Below, in pieces: positions 1-9,293 of a DNA stretch of 34,038 bases (position 1 is its first letter; every line of letters begins with the position of its first letter). The translations under genes and the position numbers were made by a program. The notes beneath the pieces were generated by a model, which saw only the letters and a program-made list of their open reading frames with translations, had not been told where the DNA came from and ran no database searches. The DNA comes from Mariniblastus sp. Lineage in GTDB: Bacteria; Planctomycetota; Planctomycetia; Pirellulales; Pirellulaceae. Where the stretch lies: positions 1-34,038 of the forward strand of contig JAPKBL010000054.1 in the NCBI GenBank assembly GCA_028823415.1. Reading direction: 5' to 3'.

Positions 1-982
1 TTTTCATGCGCATAAGTGCGACGACTTCCGCAAGAACCGGCTTCGCATCTTTCCACGCAATCCCATACACGTTTTTAAAAGCTTGATTGAAACTTTGACC
101 TGAAGCAGCCAGTTGATAGACGTTCATTGATGACTCAATTCCACCAATCGCACTCAACGCTTCGACGGTCAAAAAACCCAACGTATATCCGAGCCGATAA
201 TTCGGAGTACGCAAACACTGATTAGGAATGTCGTTGTTGTAATAATCCAAAATGGTCGCTGAAGAGTATTCTGTGAAGCTATCTACTTTATGCGATAGAA
301 CTTGTTGCTTTCTTATTTGTTTGTACTTTTCGAAGCTTGAAGTTCCAGCTGAAATTCCTGCAAAATGAGCTTGGCCCTCGATGAGCCAACAAGGTGATAT
401 TTTTTGTTGTTCACTTCCTGGATGATCTTTCCCTATCCAAGGAGCCATTTGTACTGCATGAGTGTATTCGTGAATCTGAAGTGGTCCCCTGCGATAGGAA
501 TCTTTTGCATCTGGACCGTGCACTCCAAAAACGCCCACGCCCACTGAACTAAAATCTGCAATTCCTGAATTCGCACCGGTGCATTTCTTGCCATCACAAG
601 GCCCGTCGATCAGGACTTCCATTCCAGGTTTGTAAAAGGGGAACTTTTTGTATTTTTGTTCTGCCCAAGATTTGTCCTCGAAGCTGTAGAAGAAAGCAAA
701 ATACTTCGTTGGTCGTTTAACATTCGCCCAAAGTATCATTGCATTGACAAAGGCTCTTTTGTTGTCTTCAAAATACAGTTTGGTGTTTGGGCCGACGAGA
801 ATTTGTAGGTCTGGCAACGAACTTGAAGAAGCACGGTTTGACTCGATCAAGTGGTGGGTATTAGTCCATGCTACTTGAGGAATATCTTTTATGCGCGATT
901 TGATATTTGCAAAAGTAATCGGCTCTTCTGCCTGCAATGAAGAGAAGGACGCAAAAACCAAGAGCGCTAAAAGTGTTTTCAT
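1..982 (-). CDS. Secreted HEXXH (gluzincin-like) metallopeptidase, C-terminus cut by window edge
   Basis: The frame stays open from the ATG at 982 to base 1, giving about 327 residues with the C-terminus missing. The N-terminus MKTLLALLVFASFSSLQA is a typical Sec signal peptide, so the protein is probably exported. HEYTH at residues about 171-175 matches the zinc motif HEXXH. Glu in LIEGQAHFAG, at about residue 202, lies 27 residues after the last His and fits the third zinc ligand of gluzincin-type peptidases. A Cys-rich bit (CDGKKC) sits near residue 140. A second ATG two codons upstream (988) is possible, but GAG six bases before 982 favours 982. The 263-bp gap to the operon upstream suggests its own promoter. 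The substrate is unknown and the exact family was not identified. Confidence 0.75.
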   Translation of the reverse strand, partial: MKTLLALLVFASFSSLQAEEPITFANIKSRIKDIPQVAWTNTHHLIESNRASSSSLPDLQILVGPNTKLYFEDNKRAFVNAMILWANVKRPTKYFAFFYSFEDKSWAEQKYKKFPFYKPGMEVLIDGPCDGKKCTGANSGIADFSSVGVGVFGVHGPDAKDSYRRGPLQIHEYTHAVQMAPWIGKDHPGSEQQKISPCWLIEGQAHFAGISAGTSSFEKYKQIRKQQVLSHKVDSFTEYSSATILDYYNNDIPNQCLRTPNYRLGYTLGFLTVEALSAIGGIESSMNVYQLAASGQSFNQAFKNVYGIAWKDAKPVLAEVVALMRMK

Positions 983-1245
983 AACCATCTCAATGCAGTT
1001 TGTTACCTGGAGCGCTTAGTCGATCAGGAGCTCGAGTGCCGATGTTTTGAGTAGACGGAGACGCGAAATTTGCTTGCCTTCTGTCATCCGATTCCCTTTC
1101 AATAGGCAAGGGCGACCTCCCAACCCCACGCGGAGATTTCACGAACTTGAATCTGGAATTCCGATTGCCGCATCGAGTCCGTTGGCAGAATTCCATTTAG
1201 GCGAAAAGCGGAAACGAAAAATGGCGTAAGCTTTGTTAGTTCATT

Positions 1246-4005
1246 TTACAAAGCGTCCAGCGAAATCCCTTTGACCGAGACAATTTCATGTTCCACTCCC
1301 GTTACTACGAGTTTTGCTGCTTCCATGAAGTTGGCCGACTCGACAACCTTTCGCTGCATCTGAACCAGTGGCTCATTGACACTAGCGACTTCTTTTTGTG
1401 CATTTTGCATCTCAGTGGTTGCGACGCCCATGTCGGCTGTCGCTTTGGCAACCAGTTGTTGAATCGAATTGACTTTGACCTTCTGTGCTTCAAGTTCGGT
1501 TTTCGCCAACACCAAACCTTGGACGGCAAGATTTAAGTCGTTTGTATTCTTGTCCAGTAGCGCCTTGACTCGAGCCGCTTCCTCGACGATTTGTTTGTCA
1601 GTCGCGGCGATCGCGGCAAGACCCTTGAACTTTTCGTTAGCTTCACCAAGGAGAGGCAACAGCTTGTTCAAACCATCAATCTTAGTTTGCTGCTGAGCCA
1701 TTTTTGTAGCTGTCGCAGTTTCAGCGTTCTGAGACGCCAAAAGGTCAGCCTGCTGTTGCTTGAGTTCCAGATCACGTTGCTTGACCAACGCACTTGCAGA
1801 AGCATGAACAGTTTTCTTAGCGTCCAGATCCGTTTGCAGGAGTTCGGTTTGGGCGATTAGCTCTCGATTCTCTGTTTCGCGAGCTACCAAATCGTCAGTG
1901 GCTTTGCCCAGTTTCTGCTTAAGCGCATCGTAGGTGGCTACGAATGCGATGGCTTCGGTCCATTTGGTAGCTTGCGCATTGGCCGAGGCAAGTTTTTGCG
2001 CCGCAGCATCGGCGGCAAGTTTCGCTTTTGCTGCTACTTCCTGAGCAGGAGGCACCGTTGGAGTAATCGCAGTGACCTGTGCTTGGTGAGCCTGAACCTG
2101 CGCGGTCAACATTTTGATCTCGGCAGTTGCGGCCGCCATTTTTTGGGTCGCATTCGTTAGTTGAGCAGTGACCGTTGTCAGGGATTGTTTGCTCGCCAGT
2201 TGTTCGGCTGATCGAGCTGCGATAAGTGTTTGCATTGTCTGAGCAACTTGAACAAGTTCGGGATCGGTGCCTATCGCCTTGACAGCCAGTGCGACCTGTT
2301 CAGCCGAACTTTTCAAGAGTGGAATACCTGCGTCCAGCTGAGTAACTCGTGTCTGCACGACAGTTTGTTGCCCGGCAAGTTTTACAATTTCTGGTTGTAA
2401 CGTTGTTTGAAGCGCTTTCGCCGCCTGAATCTTGGCTTGTTGATCAACCATCATTTTAGTGACCGTTGCGAGATCCGTTTGGAGCTTAGTCGCAACCGCA
2501 TTCGCATCCGTAAAAGTCTTAGTCACTGCCGCGTGTTCCGAAGTAACCGTAGCAACGAGTTGGTTAGCTTTGGCGAGTCGCGTTTCGAGTTTTTCAGGGT
2601 TGTGAGAAATCTGGCCGACCAAAACACCATCGGCACCATTCCAAACCGGGATTACACCGGCAAAATCGCCAGAAATCACGCGGGATGTTTCGTCACACCA
2701 ACTCGCGCTTAGTCCGATTTCACCCAGTGCAGGAAACGCCTTAAGCTGCTTGCCAGCCTGGTCCCAGAGCTTCGTCAATCGGTCACGGCCCGTCGACAAG
2801 ATCCGTGCGTCGCGCGTGAATTCAATCGACATGGCTCCATTGCCATGGCTTCCCCATGACTTAATTAGGCCCCCATTTTCCATCTCCCACAAACGAATGG
2901 TTGTGTCTTTGCTGGCCGAAGCCAAGACGTTGGAATCCCCTCTCCATGAGAGTCCGTTGATACTCGCGGTATGTCCATTAAGCGTCAGATATTCTCGACC
3001 GGTCATGGCTTCCCAAACGAACAAGCCGCCGTTTCGATCGCCTGTTGCGAGGAGGACGCCATCGGGGCTGAATTCAATTGACGTTACCCATTCGGTCGGT
3101 TTGGTCATTTCAAAGAGCAATTCACCTGTTGACGTCGAAAAGACTTTGATCGTTTTCGAGGAACCGCCAAGCGCCACCTGCGTATGATCCGAACTGATAT
3201 CGGCTGCCAACACGGCATCCAATTCATCACCAATTTCCGCGACTCGTTCGCCCGATTTAATGTTCCACAAGACAACTTTACCATGGCTACCTTGCTTACC
3301 ACCTGCAGCCAACAGAAGTTGTCCATTGCGACTAAATCGAATGACGTTGACAGTGCCTTCGGGAAATGGAAGGACTCCCACTAATTCCAACGATTGCGTG
3401 TTGTAAATCAACACCTGCTGAGCGCTGGCAACGGCGGCCAAAGGAGCCCATGGGCTGGTCGCAATACTTCGAACGACACCATTTTGCGAGGTATGGAAAT
3501 TTGGCTGGAGACTCAACCGCGGAGGCATGGCCACGACCGCAGGCCGTTCAAGCGGGTTGACGACCATCGCCATCCCTATTTTCTTTTTCTTGACCGCAAC
3601 ACTGCCTTTGTTTTCCAGTGCACCGCCATCAATCCACTTCTTGATCAAGGCGATTTCCGCGTCAGGAAGTTTATTATCTGGCGGCATATCACCATCGGAA
3701 ACCACTTCGAATAGGTAACTCGAATCAGAATCACCGGGTTCGATCGCGGCTCCCGATCCACCACCTTGCATCAGATTAGTAAAATTCGTTACGTCGAGAT
3801 CGCTGCTTAACTTGTTAGGATTGTGACAAGCGGAGCAGCGTTGTGAAAAAAGGGACTTAATATGATCGTCGAAAGTCGTTTTATCTGGCGTGGCTTCTTG
3901 AGCGAAAACTGGGCAGGCAAGCGCGAACATGGCCAATCCCAAACACGAACTTGAGGCGAACGCACGCGCGCAAATGCTTTGATTTTTGATTAATAAAGTT
4001 ATCAT
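1246..4005 (-). CDS. Exported PSCyt1 cytochrome c / WD40 propeller / long coiled-coil fusion protein
   Basis: The last gene of the four-gene operon encodes 919 residues from the ATG at 4005, which lies 13 bp after the upstream stop. A longer reading from a TTG at 4035 would overlap the upstream gene by 17 bp. A signal peptide (to about VFAQ) precedes a planctomycete cytochrome C domain with haem motif CSACH at about 57-61 and a downstream GDMPPD, whose Met could be the axial ligand. WD40-like repeats follow at about 165-462, for example SASKDTTIRLWEM. The remaining ~450 residues (about 467-919) are Ala/Gln/Lys/Thr-rich with heptad character and no obvious Pro breaks, reading as a very long coiled coil. 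The order haem, propeller, coiled coil suggests an extracytoplasmic scaffold that carries an electron-transfer head. The reaction is unknown. Domain borders are by eye. Confidence 0.88.
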   Translation of the reverse strand: MITLLIKNQSICARAFASSSCLGLAMFALACPVFAQEATPDKTTFDDHIKSLFSQRCSACHNPNKLSSDLDVTNFTNLMQGGGSGAAIEPGDSDSSYLFEVVSDGDMPPDNKLPDAEIALIKKWIDGGALENKGSVAVKKKKIGMAMVVNPLERPAVVAMPPRLSLQPNFHTSQNGVVRSIATSPWAPLAAVASAQQVLIYNTQSLELVGVLPFPEGTVNVIRFSRNGQLLLAAGGKQGSHGKVVLWNIKSGERVAEIGDELDAVLAADISSDHTQVALGGSSKTIKVFSTSTGELLFEMTKPTEWVTSIEFSPDGVLLATGDRNGGLFVWEAMTGREYLTLNGHTASINGLSWRGDSNVLASASKDTTIRLWEMENGGLIKSWGSHGNGAMSIEFTRDARILSTGRDRLTKLWDQAGKQLKAFPALGEIGLSASWCDETSRVISGDFAGVIPVWNGADGVLVGQISHNPEKLETRLAKANQLVATVTSEHAAVTKTFTDANAVATKLQTDLATVTKMMVDQQAKIQAAKALQTTLQPEIVKLAGQQTVVQTRVTQLDAGIPLLKSSAEQVALAVKAIGTDPELVQVAQTMQTLIAARSAEQLASKQSLTTVTAQLTNATQKMAAATAEIKMLTAQVQAHQAQVTAITPTVPPAQEVAAKAKLAADAAAQKLASANAQATKWTEAIAFVATYDALKQKLGKATDDLVARETENRELIAQTELLQTDLDAKKTVHASASALVKQRDLELKQQQADLLASQNAETATATKMAQQQTKIDGLNKLLPLLGEANEKFKGLAAIAATDKQIVEEAARVKALLDKNTNDLNLAVQGLVLAKTELEAQKVKVNSIQQLVAKATADMGVATTEMQNAQKEVASVNEPLVQMQRKVVESANFMEAAKLVVTGVEHEIVSVKGISLDAL

Positions 4006-4018
4006 GTTGACCAAATTC

Positions 4019-6652
4019 TTAGTGATTGAAAACAAATTCTTGGGAGTTCAAAAGCGCCCAAAGAATATCTTCTAACAGCGGCTTGGGATCTGGGGTTTCG
4101 GCGATCCGTTTATTGAACAGTGCCATTTCTACCTCGGTTGGTCTCCGCGCCAAGCAACGGATGTACATTTCCTCAATAATCTGTTGAGGAGTTTTAGATT
4201 CTGCCAACCGAGTCTCGACTAACTTTCCTTGTGAAATTTTCGTCTGTACTGTATCGCCGTTAATCAAATGGAGTGCCTGCGACAGGTTCGGTTCCATTTG
4301 GACTTCACAAGCACAAACGCTTGCCCGTTTGGCGCGACCGAACGTGGTCAAGAAATACGTGCTGGTATTGCCGTTTGCAATTTGAACAGCGCGAGCTCCT
4401 TTGGGAAGTCCCACAAATTTATTGGTTGTGCCGGTGACTTGCGTGATGGCATCGAGGAGTACTTCTGCTCGGACGCGTCGATTCATCGAATGAGAAAAGT
4501 TACTTTGGTCATGTTCGTTGGAAACATTCGTAACGGTGCTCAACTGATATGTCCGAGATGTGCAGATATCACGAACGATCTTCTTAAAGTCATAGTTGTA
4601 TTCCACAAACTTGTCTGCCAACGCTTGCAGCAGTTCCGGATTTACAGCGGGGTTACTGACGCGAACGTCATCGACTTCGTTGACGATTCCCTGGCCGAAA
4701 AAATGCGACCAAACAATGTTTGCCAGGTTGGGAGCAAAATATGGGTTCTCTTTGGAGGCAAGCCAATTGGCCAACACAACGCGGCGATCCTTTCCCGCGA
4801 CATCCGGCGTCGCCCCACCCAAAAATTTCGGTTTCATTACGCGATTATCGACAAGATGCCGGACTTCGCCACTTCCGCTATTAAAGACAATCACCTCACG
4901 CGGATCTTCACCGCCCTTGCGACCCACTTGCGAAAAGAAGGCGGCAAAACTGTAATAGTCATCGGTTGTCCAACGATCAAACGGGTGGTTATGACACTGG
5001 GTGCATTGAATTCGCATTCCCATGAATACCTGCGCTACATTCTCCGCAATTTTTTTGGGGTCGGTCTCGCTTTGATAGTAATTGGTTGCCGCGTTGGAGA
5101 ACGTTCCGCCAGAACTGCCAAGTAATTCCTGAACCATTTGATCCATCGGTTGATTGGCCGCAACTCTCTCCTGCAACCAATTGTAATATCGCAGCATAGG
5201 CTTGTAAGCGATTTGTTGAGTGGTGCGAACCTGCAGCAACTCGGCCCATTTCATCACCCAGACTTCGACAAATTCTTTTCGTTGGAGCAATTCGTCAACT
5301 AGTTTTTCACGCTTGCCAGGATCCTTGTCGGCGGTGAATTTTTCAAATTCTTCGGCGGTCGGCAATACGCCACAAATGTCAAGCGAGACTCGTCGTAAAA
5401 ACACCGCATCGGAACAAAGTTCGGACGGCAGGATCCGAAGCTTTCGAAATTTCTCATTGATCAATGTGTCAATATAGTTATTCTCCGGGACGTCTTTCCA
5501 TTGGAAGTCCAGGCCCTTGGGTAAGGAAATGAAATGCGTGCCAACGGTGTGAGTATCGAAACGAGCCATGATAAATGACTCGCCTGGATTTGCCGCTGTA
5601 ACTTTTCCTGACTGGTCGACGGTGGCTGAGTTGTCATTGTTGGAACTAAAATATGCGAGAGTCGTAACGTCGCGATCGGTACCATCGGAATAGGTTGCTC
5701 GCACCGTTACCGCTTGTGTCGCGCCAATTCCTTCCAAGACGCCGCCCTTTGGAAGAATCTCGACTTTTAATACTTTGGCAACCTCGCCTACATCCTTCGG
5801 CGCTCGAGCGTCGAGCCATCGACGGATGGTTTTATAGTACTCGCTATCTGGTTTGAACAACTCGCCGCCTGCATGCGGAACCTGCGCGGTCGGTTTTTGA
5901 CACAACATGCTTTCGTCCGGCAATGCCAAGTTAATTCTGCGTCCAGCCATTTCCCGAGTTAAGCGGAAGTAGTCTCCGTCTGGGTCATAACCATAGAGCG
6001 ACAAACGGAATCCTTCTTTGCCTCGAGCCGAACCGTGACAGCTGCCTGAGTTGCAACCTGATTTCATAAACACTGGCATCACGTCAAGTTTAAAACTGAT
6101 CGGATTGTCTGTCTTCGCATTTTGTACGTCGACAGCGACCTTGGACGTATGCCCAGCGTACTCGACCAACATCTCGGATTTTCCATCTGCTAACGGCTTC
6201 AAAACGAAATTCTCGAAAGAAGCCAACGCAGGATTGGTAAGTGTAAACTTCGCTTCGCTCGTCACGTCTCGCGTCACACCCCCTGGGAAAGTGGCCTGAA
6301 CAACCATCGATTGGCGGTCACGAATATTGGATAAGAACACGTTGGCCGGATAGGCGGAAATTTTGGATGGAACCGCAGGCGTCTCGGCTACCGGTGGCGT
6401 TTGGGCGGGCGCCGGCGCTGCTACGGGAGGCGTTGCTGGTGCTGCAGCTGGCGCAGCAACAGGTGCAGCAGGAGGCGTCGCGGCAGTTGCCGAAGGCGCT
6501 GCGGACTCAACCGGCGCCGGGTTGGCGACAGGCGTTGCAGCTGGAGTCGCCACAGGTGGGACTTTAGGCGCTTCCTGTGCAACCGCACCGACAGTCAACA
6601 ACCAGCTTGCGGCTATTGATAAAAGGGTGAATTTAGAGAAGTGATTACGCAT
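4019..6652 (-). CDS. Big2 / DUF1549 / DUF1553 planctomycete haem-motif protein
   Basis: The third operon gene encodes 877 residues. I start at the ATG at 6652 because AGGA lies nine bases before it, whereas the ATG at 6661 abuts that AGGA directly. The signal peptide is followed by a Pro/Ala/Val-rich linker (about 30-100), then an Ig-like Big2 segment, an unusual haem-like motif CNSGSCH (CX4CH, C200/C205/H206), a second Big2 domain with DGTDRDVT, DUF1549 (from about YIDTLINEKFRKL), a classic CTQCH at about 550-554, and C-terminal DUF1553 (RRVVLANWLASKENPYF). DUF1549/DUF1553 proteins are abundant in Planctomycetes and usually sit beside DUF1501 genes, as here. Their biochemical function is not established. 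It lies 36 bp after the PPC protein. Export and haem binding are inferred from motifs. Confidence 0.92.
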   Translation of the reverse strand: MRNHFSKFTLLSIAASWLLTVGAVAQEAPKVPPVATPAATPVANPAPVESAAPSATAATPPAAPVAAPAAAPATPPVAAPAPAQTPPVAETPAVPSKISAYPANVFLSNIRDRQSMVVQATFPGGVTRDVTSEAKFTLTNPALASFENFVLKPLADGKSEMLVEYAGHTSKVAVDVQNAKTDNPISFKLDVMPVFMKSGCNSGSCHGSARGKEGFRLSLYGYDPDGDYFRLTREMAGRRINLALPDESMLCQKPTAQVPHAGGELFKPDSEYYKTIRRWLDARAPKDVGEVAKVLKVEILPKGGVLEGIGATQAVTVRATYSDGTDRDVTTLAYFSSNNDNSATVDQSGKVTAANPGESFIMARFDTHTVGTHFISLPKGLDFQWKDVPENNYIDTLINEKFRKLRILPSELCSDAVFLRRVSLDICGVLPTAEEFEKFTADKDPGKREKLVDELLQRKEFVEVWVMKWAELLQVRTTQQIAYKPMLRYYNWLQERVAANQPMDQMVQELLGSSGGTFSNAATNYYQSETDPKKIAENVAQVFMGMRIQCTQCHNHPFDRWTTDDYYSFAAFFSQVGRKGGEDPREVIVFNSGSGEVRHLVDNRVMKPKFLGGATPDVAGKDRRVVLANWLASKENPYFAPNLANIVWSHFFGQGIVNEVDDVRVSNPAVNPELLQALADKFVEYNYDFKKIVRDICTSRTYQLSTVTNVSNEHDQSNFSHSMNRRVRAEVLLDAITQVTGTTNKFVGLPKGARAVQIANGNTSTYFLTTFGRAKRASVCACEVQMEPNLSQALHLINGDTVQTKISQGKLVETRLAESKTPQQIIEEMYIRCLARRPTEVEMALFNKRIAETPDPKPLLEDILWALLNSQEFVFNH

Positions 6653-6697
6653 GGTCGTCATTCCTGATTTCGTTATGAAACGCTACAAGCGGTTCGG

Positions 6698-9199
6698 CTA
6701 CTTTTTTGATTCGTCCGATTCGAGAGCCTGACTTTCCTTAAGTTGTTTGGTAAACAACCTGAGTTTTTGAAGTCGAGTTAATGGCTTTGCTTTCGGCTTT
6801 TTCGCGACCGGAGGTGGAACCGCCGCCGGCACGGGTGCTGGCGCCACGGGCGCTTTAGCGACCGGTTTCGCTACGGGTTTTTTGGGAGGAGGTAGCGGCT
6901 TGTCGATTTGCAATTGAGCCGTTCCCGCGCGGCTGATGATCGACTCTCCGTCTTTAATAATTTCAACTTGGCAAACCAAGTTATGCTTACCCACCGGACT
7001 ACCCGCTTCGGTTTTCAGTTCGAATGCAATCTCAGCGGTGTCCTTATTGAATTCCAATTCAGTGGTGGTCACTTTAGGTGGAACACCGAGCAACCGAACT
7101 TTGGCAACGCCTTCGAACGGAGTCGTCAAACTTAGTTTGCAATAAATCTGAGCATCTTTACCTTGCTCAGTTGAGGCTCGTTGGATCTCCAACTTGACAA
7201 ACGAATCGGCAATTTCAAGCGGTGTCAATTGCGACGAAGCCCAAGCTGCACCGCCAACGTTGGCCGATCCGATCGCGAAGATTTTCCAGTTTTTTATCTG
7301 CGCGTTGCCGTTGGCCGTGATCGGATACAAAACTTCGCTTTTACCTTTGGGGATGTTGATACTACTGGCTGCACCCACACCAGGTGGTTTAAACGGAAGT
7401 TGAATGTTGATTGGTTCATCCCAACCCTCTTTTTTATGCGCCACAATTTTTAAGTTCATTTCTCCATTGCGAACGAGGGGAACTTTGGGGACAACGATGT
7501 CGATACTAAAGGGCAATTCATCGACCACGACCACCGCCAGTTTACGAACATCCTTGCCCGTGTATCGCGATTGACCAGGTGCTGCGATCACAAAATCTGC
7601 TCGGTTGAAGAATCCACCCTTTATGTTCTGCTTTGGGTCAGCGTGCTTACCTGTGAAGTCAATCAGCTTTCCTGCAATCGGCGCATCCGCTGCTGCCTCG
7701 AACACCACAGGCATTGCATTGAGGTTGGCTGCCATCGGTTCGGCATGCATCGAGACGCCTGTCGGCAAGTCGTTGCCGTCGAGGACGATTTCGCCACCGA
7801 AATTTACGCGCGTCGCGTTGACCAAAGTTGCAAAACGATTGCCGCGAGCCACGAAAATCTGTTGTCGATATTGACCATATCGTTCCACGCGAGGAATCGA
7901 CAGCGTCAGCATTGGCTTAACGGAACTAAACTCGAGACGATAAACGAAGTCCGCTTCGCCCCGTCCCAAGTGATCCCGAACGCTGATGAGGTATTCTCCA
8001 TCGGCCGGTACTGTGAATCGGTAGTAGCTATCGGGGCCACGGGAATCATCATTTCCGGCAATTGATCCACCATCAGATTTGTACACATTGATGACGGGAT
8101 CGAGTCCTGATCGAATCCGCCTGGCAAAGCATTCGATATCAAATACCTGGCCTTTGGTTGCGACAAACTTATAGAAATCAACATCGCTCTTTGTTTCGAT
8201 GATCCCGTTGAATGCTAACGGTAACGCCACCGCGGTTGCGGTAGCAATTTCGTTGTTCGGTTCTGTTTCAAAAGCGTTGCCATGTTCGAAAATTCGAAAC
8301 CAGTTGGCCGAAGGTGCAACTCCGCCTGGATCTTGCGCGAACAATCCATATTCACTTTTCGATTCGGCGGGTAAAATAATTTTCTGAGTCATCACACCGC
8401 TTGGATCGCCGAGAAACTTGACTTCTGTTTCTTCTCCCATTTTCCCGCCGGCGGGAAAGACTGCCGTGGGGCGAGGGAACGTTCCAACGTGCAATCGATA
8501 TTGGCATGCGTTGCTTCCCGCATAAGCGCTTTCTCGGACTTCGATAACATACTGCCCGTCCTCGGGAGCTAGAATTGAGGCAAAGGTATCTTGCAGCGCC
8601 AACGGCGTGTCGTCATTGGAGGCAAGTTCAAATCGCTTGCTGTCCAAAATTGCCACGTAGGGGTCAAACAACGTATTTCCCAGCCGCATGGCTTCCACTT
8701 CCACCGAAATGCGCTGGCCTTTTGTGGCATTGACTAGATAGTAGTCAACATCTTCGTTTTGCACGATTCCTTGTACGGTTACGTTCAACTCAACCGGTTG
8801 TGACTTGTCAAAATCCGAATTGGGCTCGACTTCATCCACCGCCTTCAACGCCCCGACAAAGAATGTTCGAAAATCAGTAATGCCTGTCTTGGTTCTCACC
8901 TGAGCGACGTGTTCGCCAATTCGGCAATCGGCAGCAACCGTTACGGAAACCTTGAAGCTATTTGCGTTGATGACCTCAATCTTGCCAGCCACAAACCCCG
9001 GATCATAGAAAAGTATTTCTTCCGCATCGCTTAGGTTGGATCCGCTAAACGTGATCACGTGCTCGAAACCACGTTGGACTCCGCGCGGTTGGATAATTGT
9101 CAATCGAGGTGAAGAAAGTACCTCTCGAGGCGCTGACGCTGCCGAGAAATTGACAAACAAAGCGTTTGCAATCAACATGCCGAAAATAAAGCGGTGCAT
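6698..9199 (-). CDS. Secreted IPT/TIG and PPC-domain protein
   Basis: The second operon gene encodes 833 residues. The ATG at 9199 is preceded by CAGGGA nine bases upstream. The signal peptide ends near FSAASA. Residues about 30-115 resemble an IPT/TIG Ig-like fold (IIQPRGVQRGFEHVITFSG). Two PPC (bacterial pre-peptidase C-terminal) beta domains follow at about 120-235 and 310-410, each with the typical VEPN start and DVDYY/DVDFYKF core. The middle 420-740 is beta-rich and unassigned. The C-terminus is a Pro/Ala/Lys linker with PKKPVAKPVAK ending in a charged helix. PPC domains are non-catalytic and occur on exported enzymes and surface proteins. No peptidase motif is visible, so this is probably a structural or carbohydrate-binding subunit of the DUF1501/DUF1553 module (inference). 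Confidence 0.88.
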   Translation of the reverse strand: MHRFIFGMLIANALFVNFSAASAPREVLSSPRLTIIQPRGVQRGFEHVITFSGSNLSDAEEILFYDPGFVAGKIEVINANSFKVSVTVAADCRIGEHVAQVRTKTGITDFRTFFVGALKAVDEVEPNSDFDKSQPVELNVTVQGIVQNEDVDYYLVNATKGQRISVEVEAMRLGNTLFDPYVAILDSKRFELASNDDTPLALQDTFASILAPEDGQYVIEVRESAYAGSNACQYRLHVGTFPRPTAVFPAGGKMGEETEVKFLGDPSGVMTQKIILPAESKSEYGLFAQDPGGVAPSANWFRIFEHGNAFETEPNNEIATATAVALPLAFNGIIETKSDVDFYKFVATKGQVFDIECFARRIRSGLDPVINVYKSDGGSIAGNDDSRGPDSYYRFTVPADGEYLISVRDHLGRGEADFVYRLEFSSVKPMLTLSIPRVERYGQYRQQIFVARGNRFATLVNATRVNFGGEIVLDGNDLPTGVSMHAEPMAANLNAMPVVFEAAADAPIAGKLIDFTGKHADPKQNIKGGFFNRADFVIAAPGQSRYTGKDVRKLAVVVVDELPFSIDIVVPKVPLVRNGEMNLKIVAHKKEGWDEPINIQLPFKPPGVGAASSINIPKGKSEVLYPITANGNAQIKNWKIFAIGSANVGGAAWASSQLTPLEIADSFVKLEIQRASTEQGKDAQIYCKLSLTTPFEGVAKVRLLGVPPKVTTTELEFNKDTAEIAFELKTEAGSPVGKHNLVCQVEIIKDGESIISRAGTAQLQIDKPLPPPKKPVAKPVAKAPVAPAPVPAAVPPPVAKKPKAKPLTRLQKLRLFTKQLKESQALESDESKK

Positions 9200-9293
9200 A
9201 TGATATCCCTGAATTCACATTCTTTGGTTGTTGTTCTTTCCCAAGTCCAAAAGTTGCAACTCGAGATATCTACCGAGGAACTCCGACCTCCTT

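Noticed and set aside
4268..5125. 285-codon plus-strand frame inside the DUF1549/DUF1553 gene
   Set aside because: It overlaps a clear family member on the other strand, and its product has no recognisable domain.
6363..6644. Long Ala/Gly-rich frames on the plus strand opposite the DUF1553 protein
   Set aside because: They are the antisense image of the Pro/Ala-rich linker of the real gene, with no ribosome site.
7571..8065. 164-codon plus-strand frame opposite the PPC protein
   Set aside because: Cys/His/Arg-rich antisense text without domain or start signals. The opposite strand codes for a clear PPC domain.
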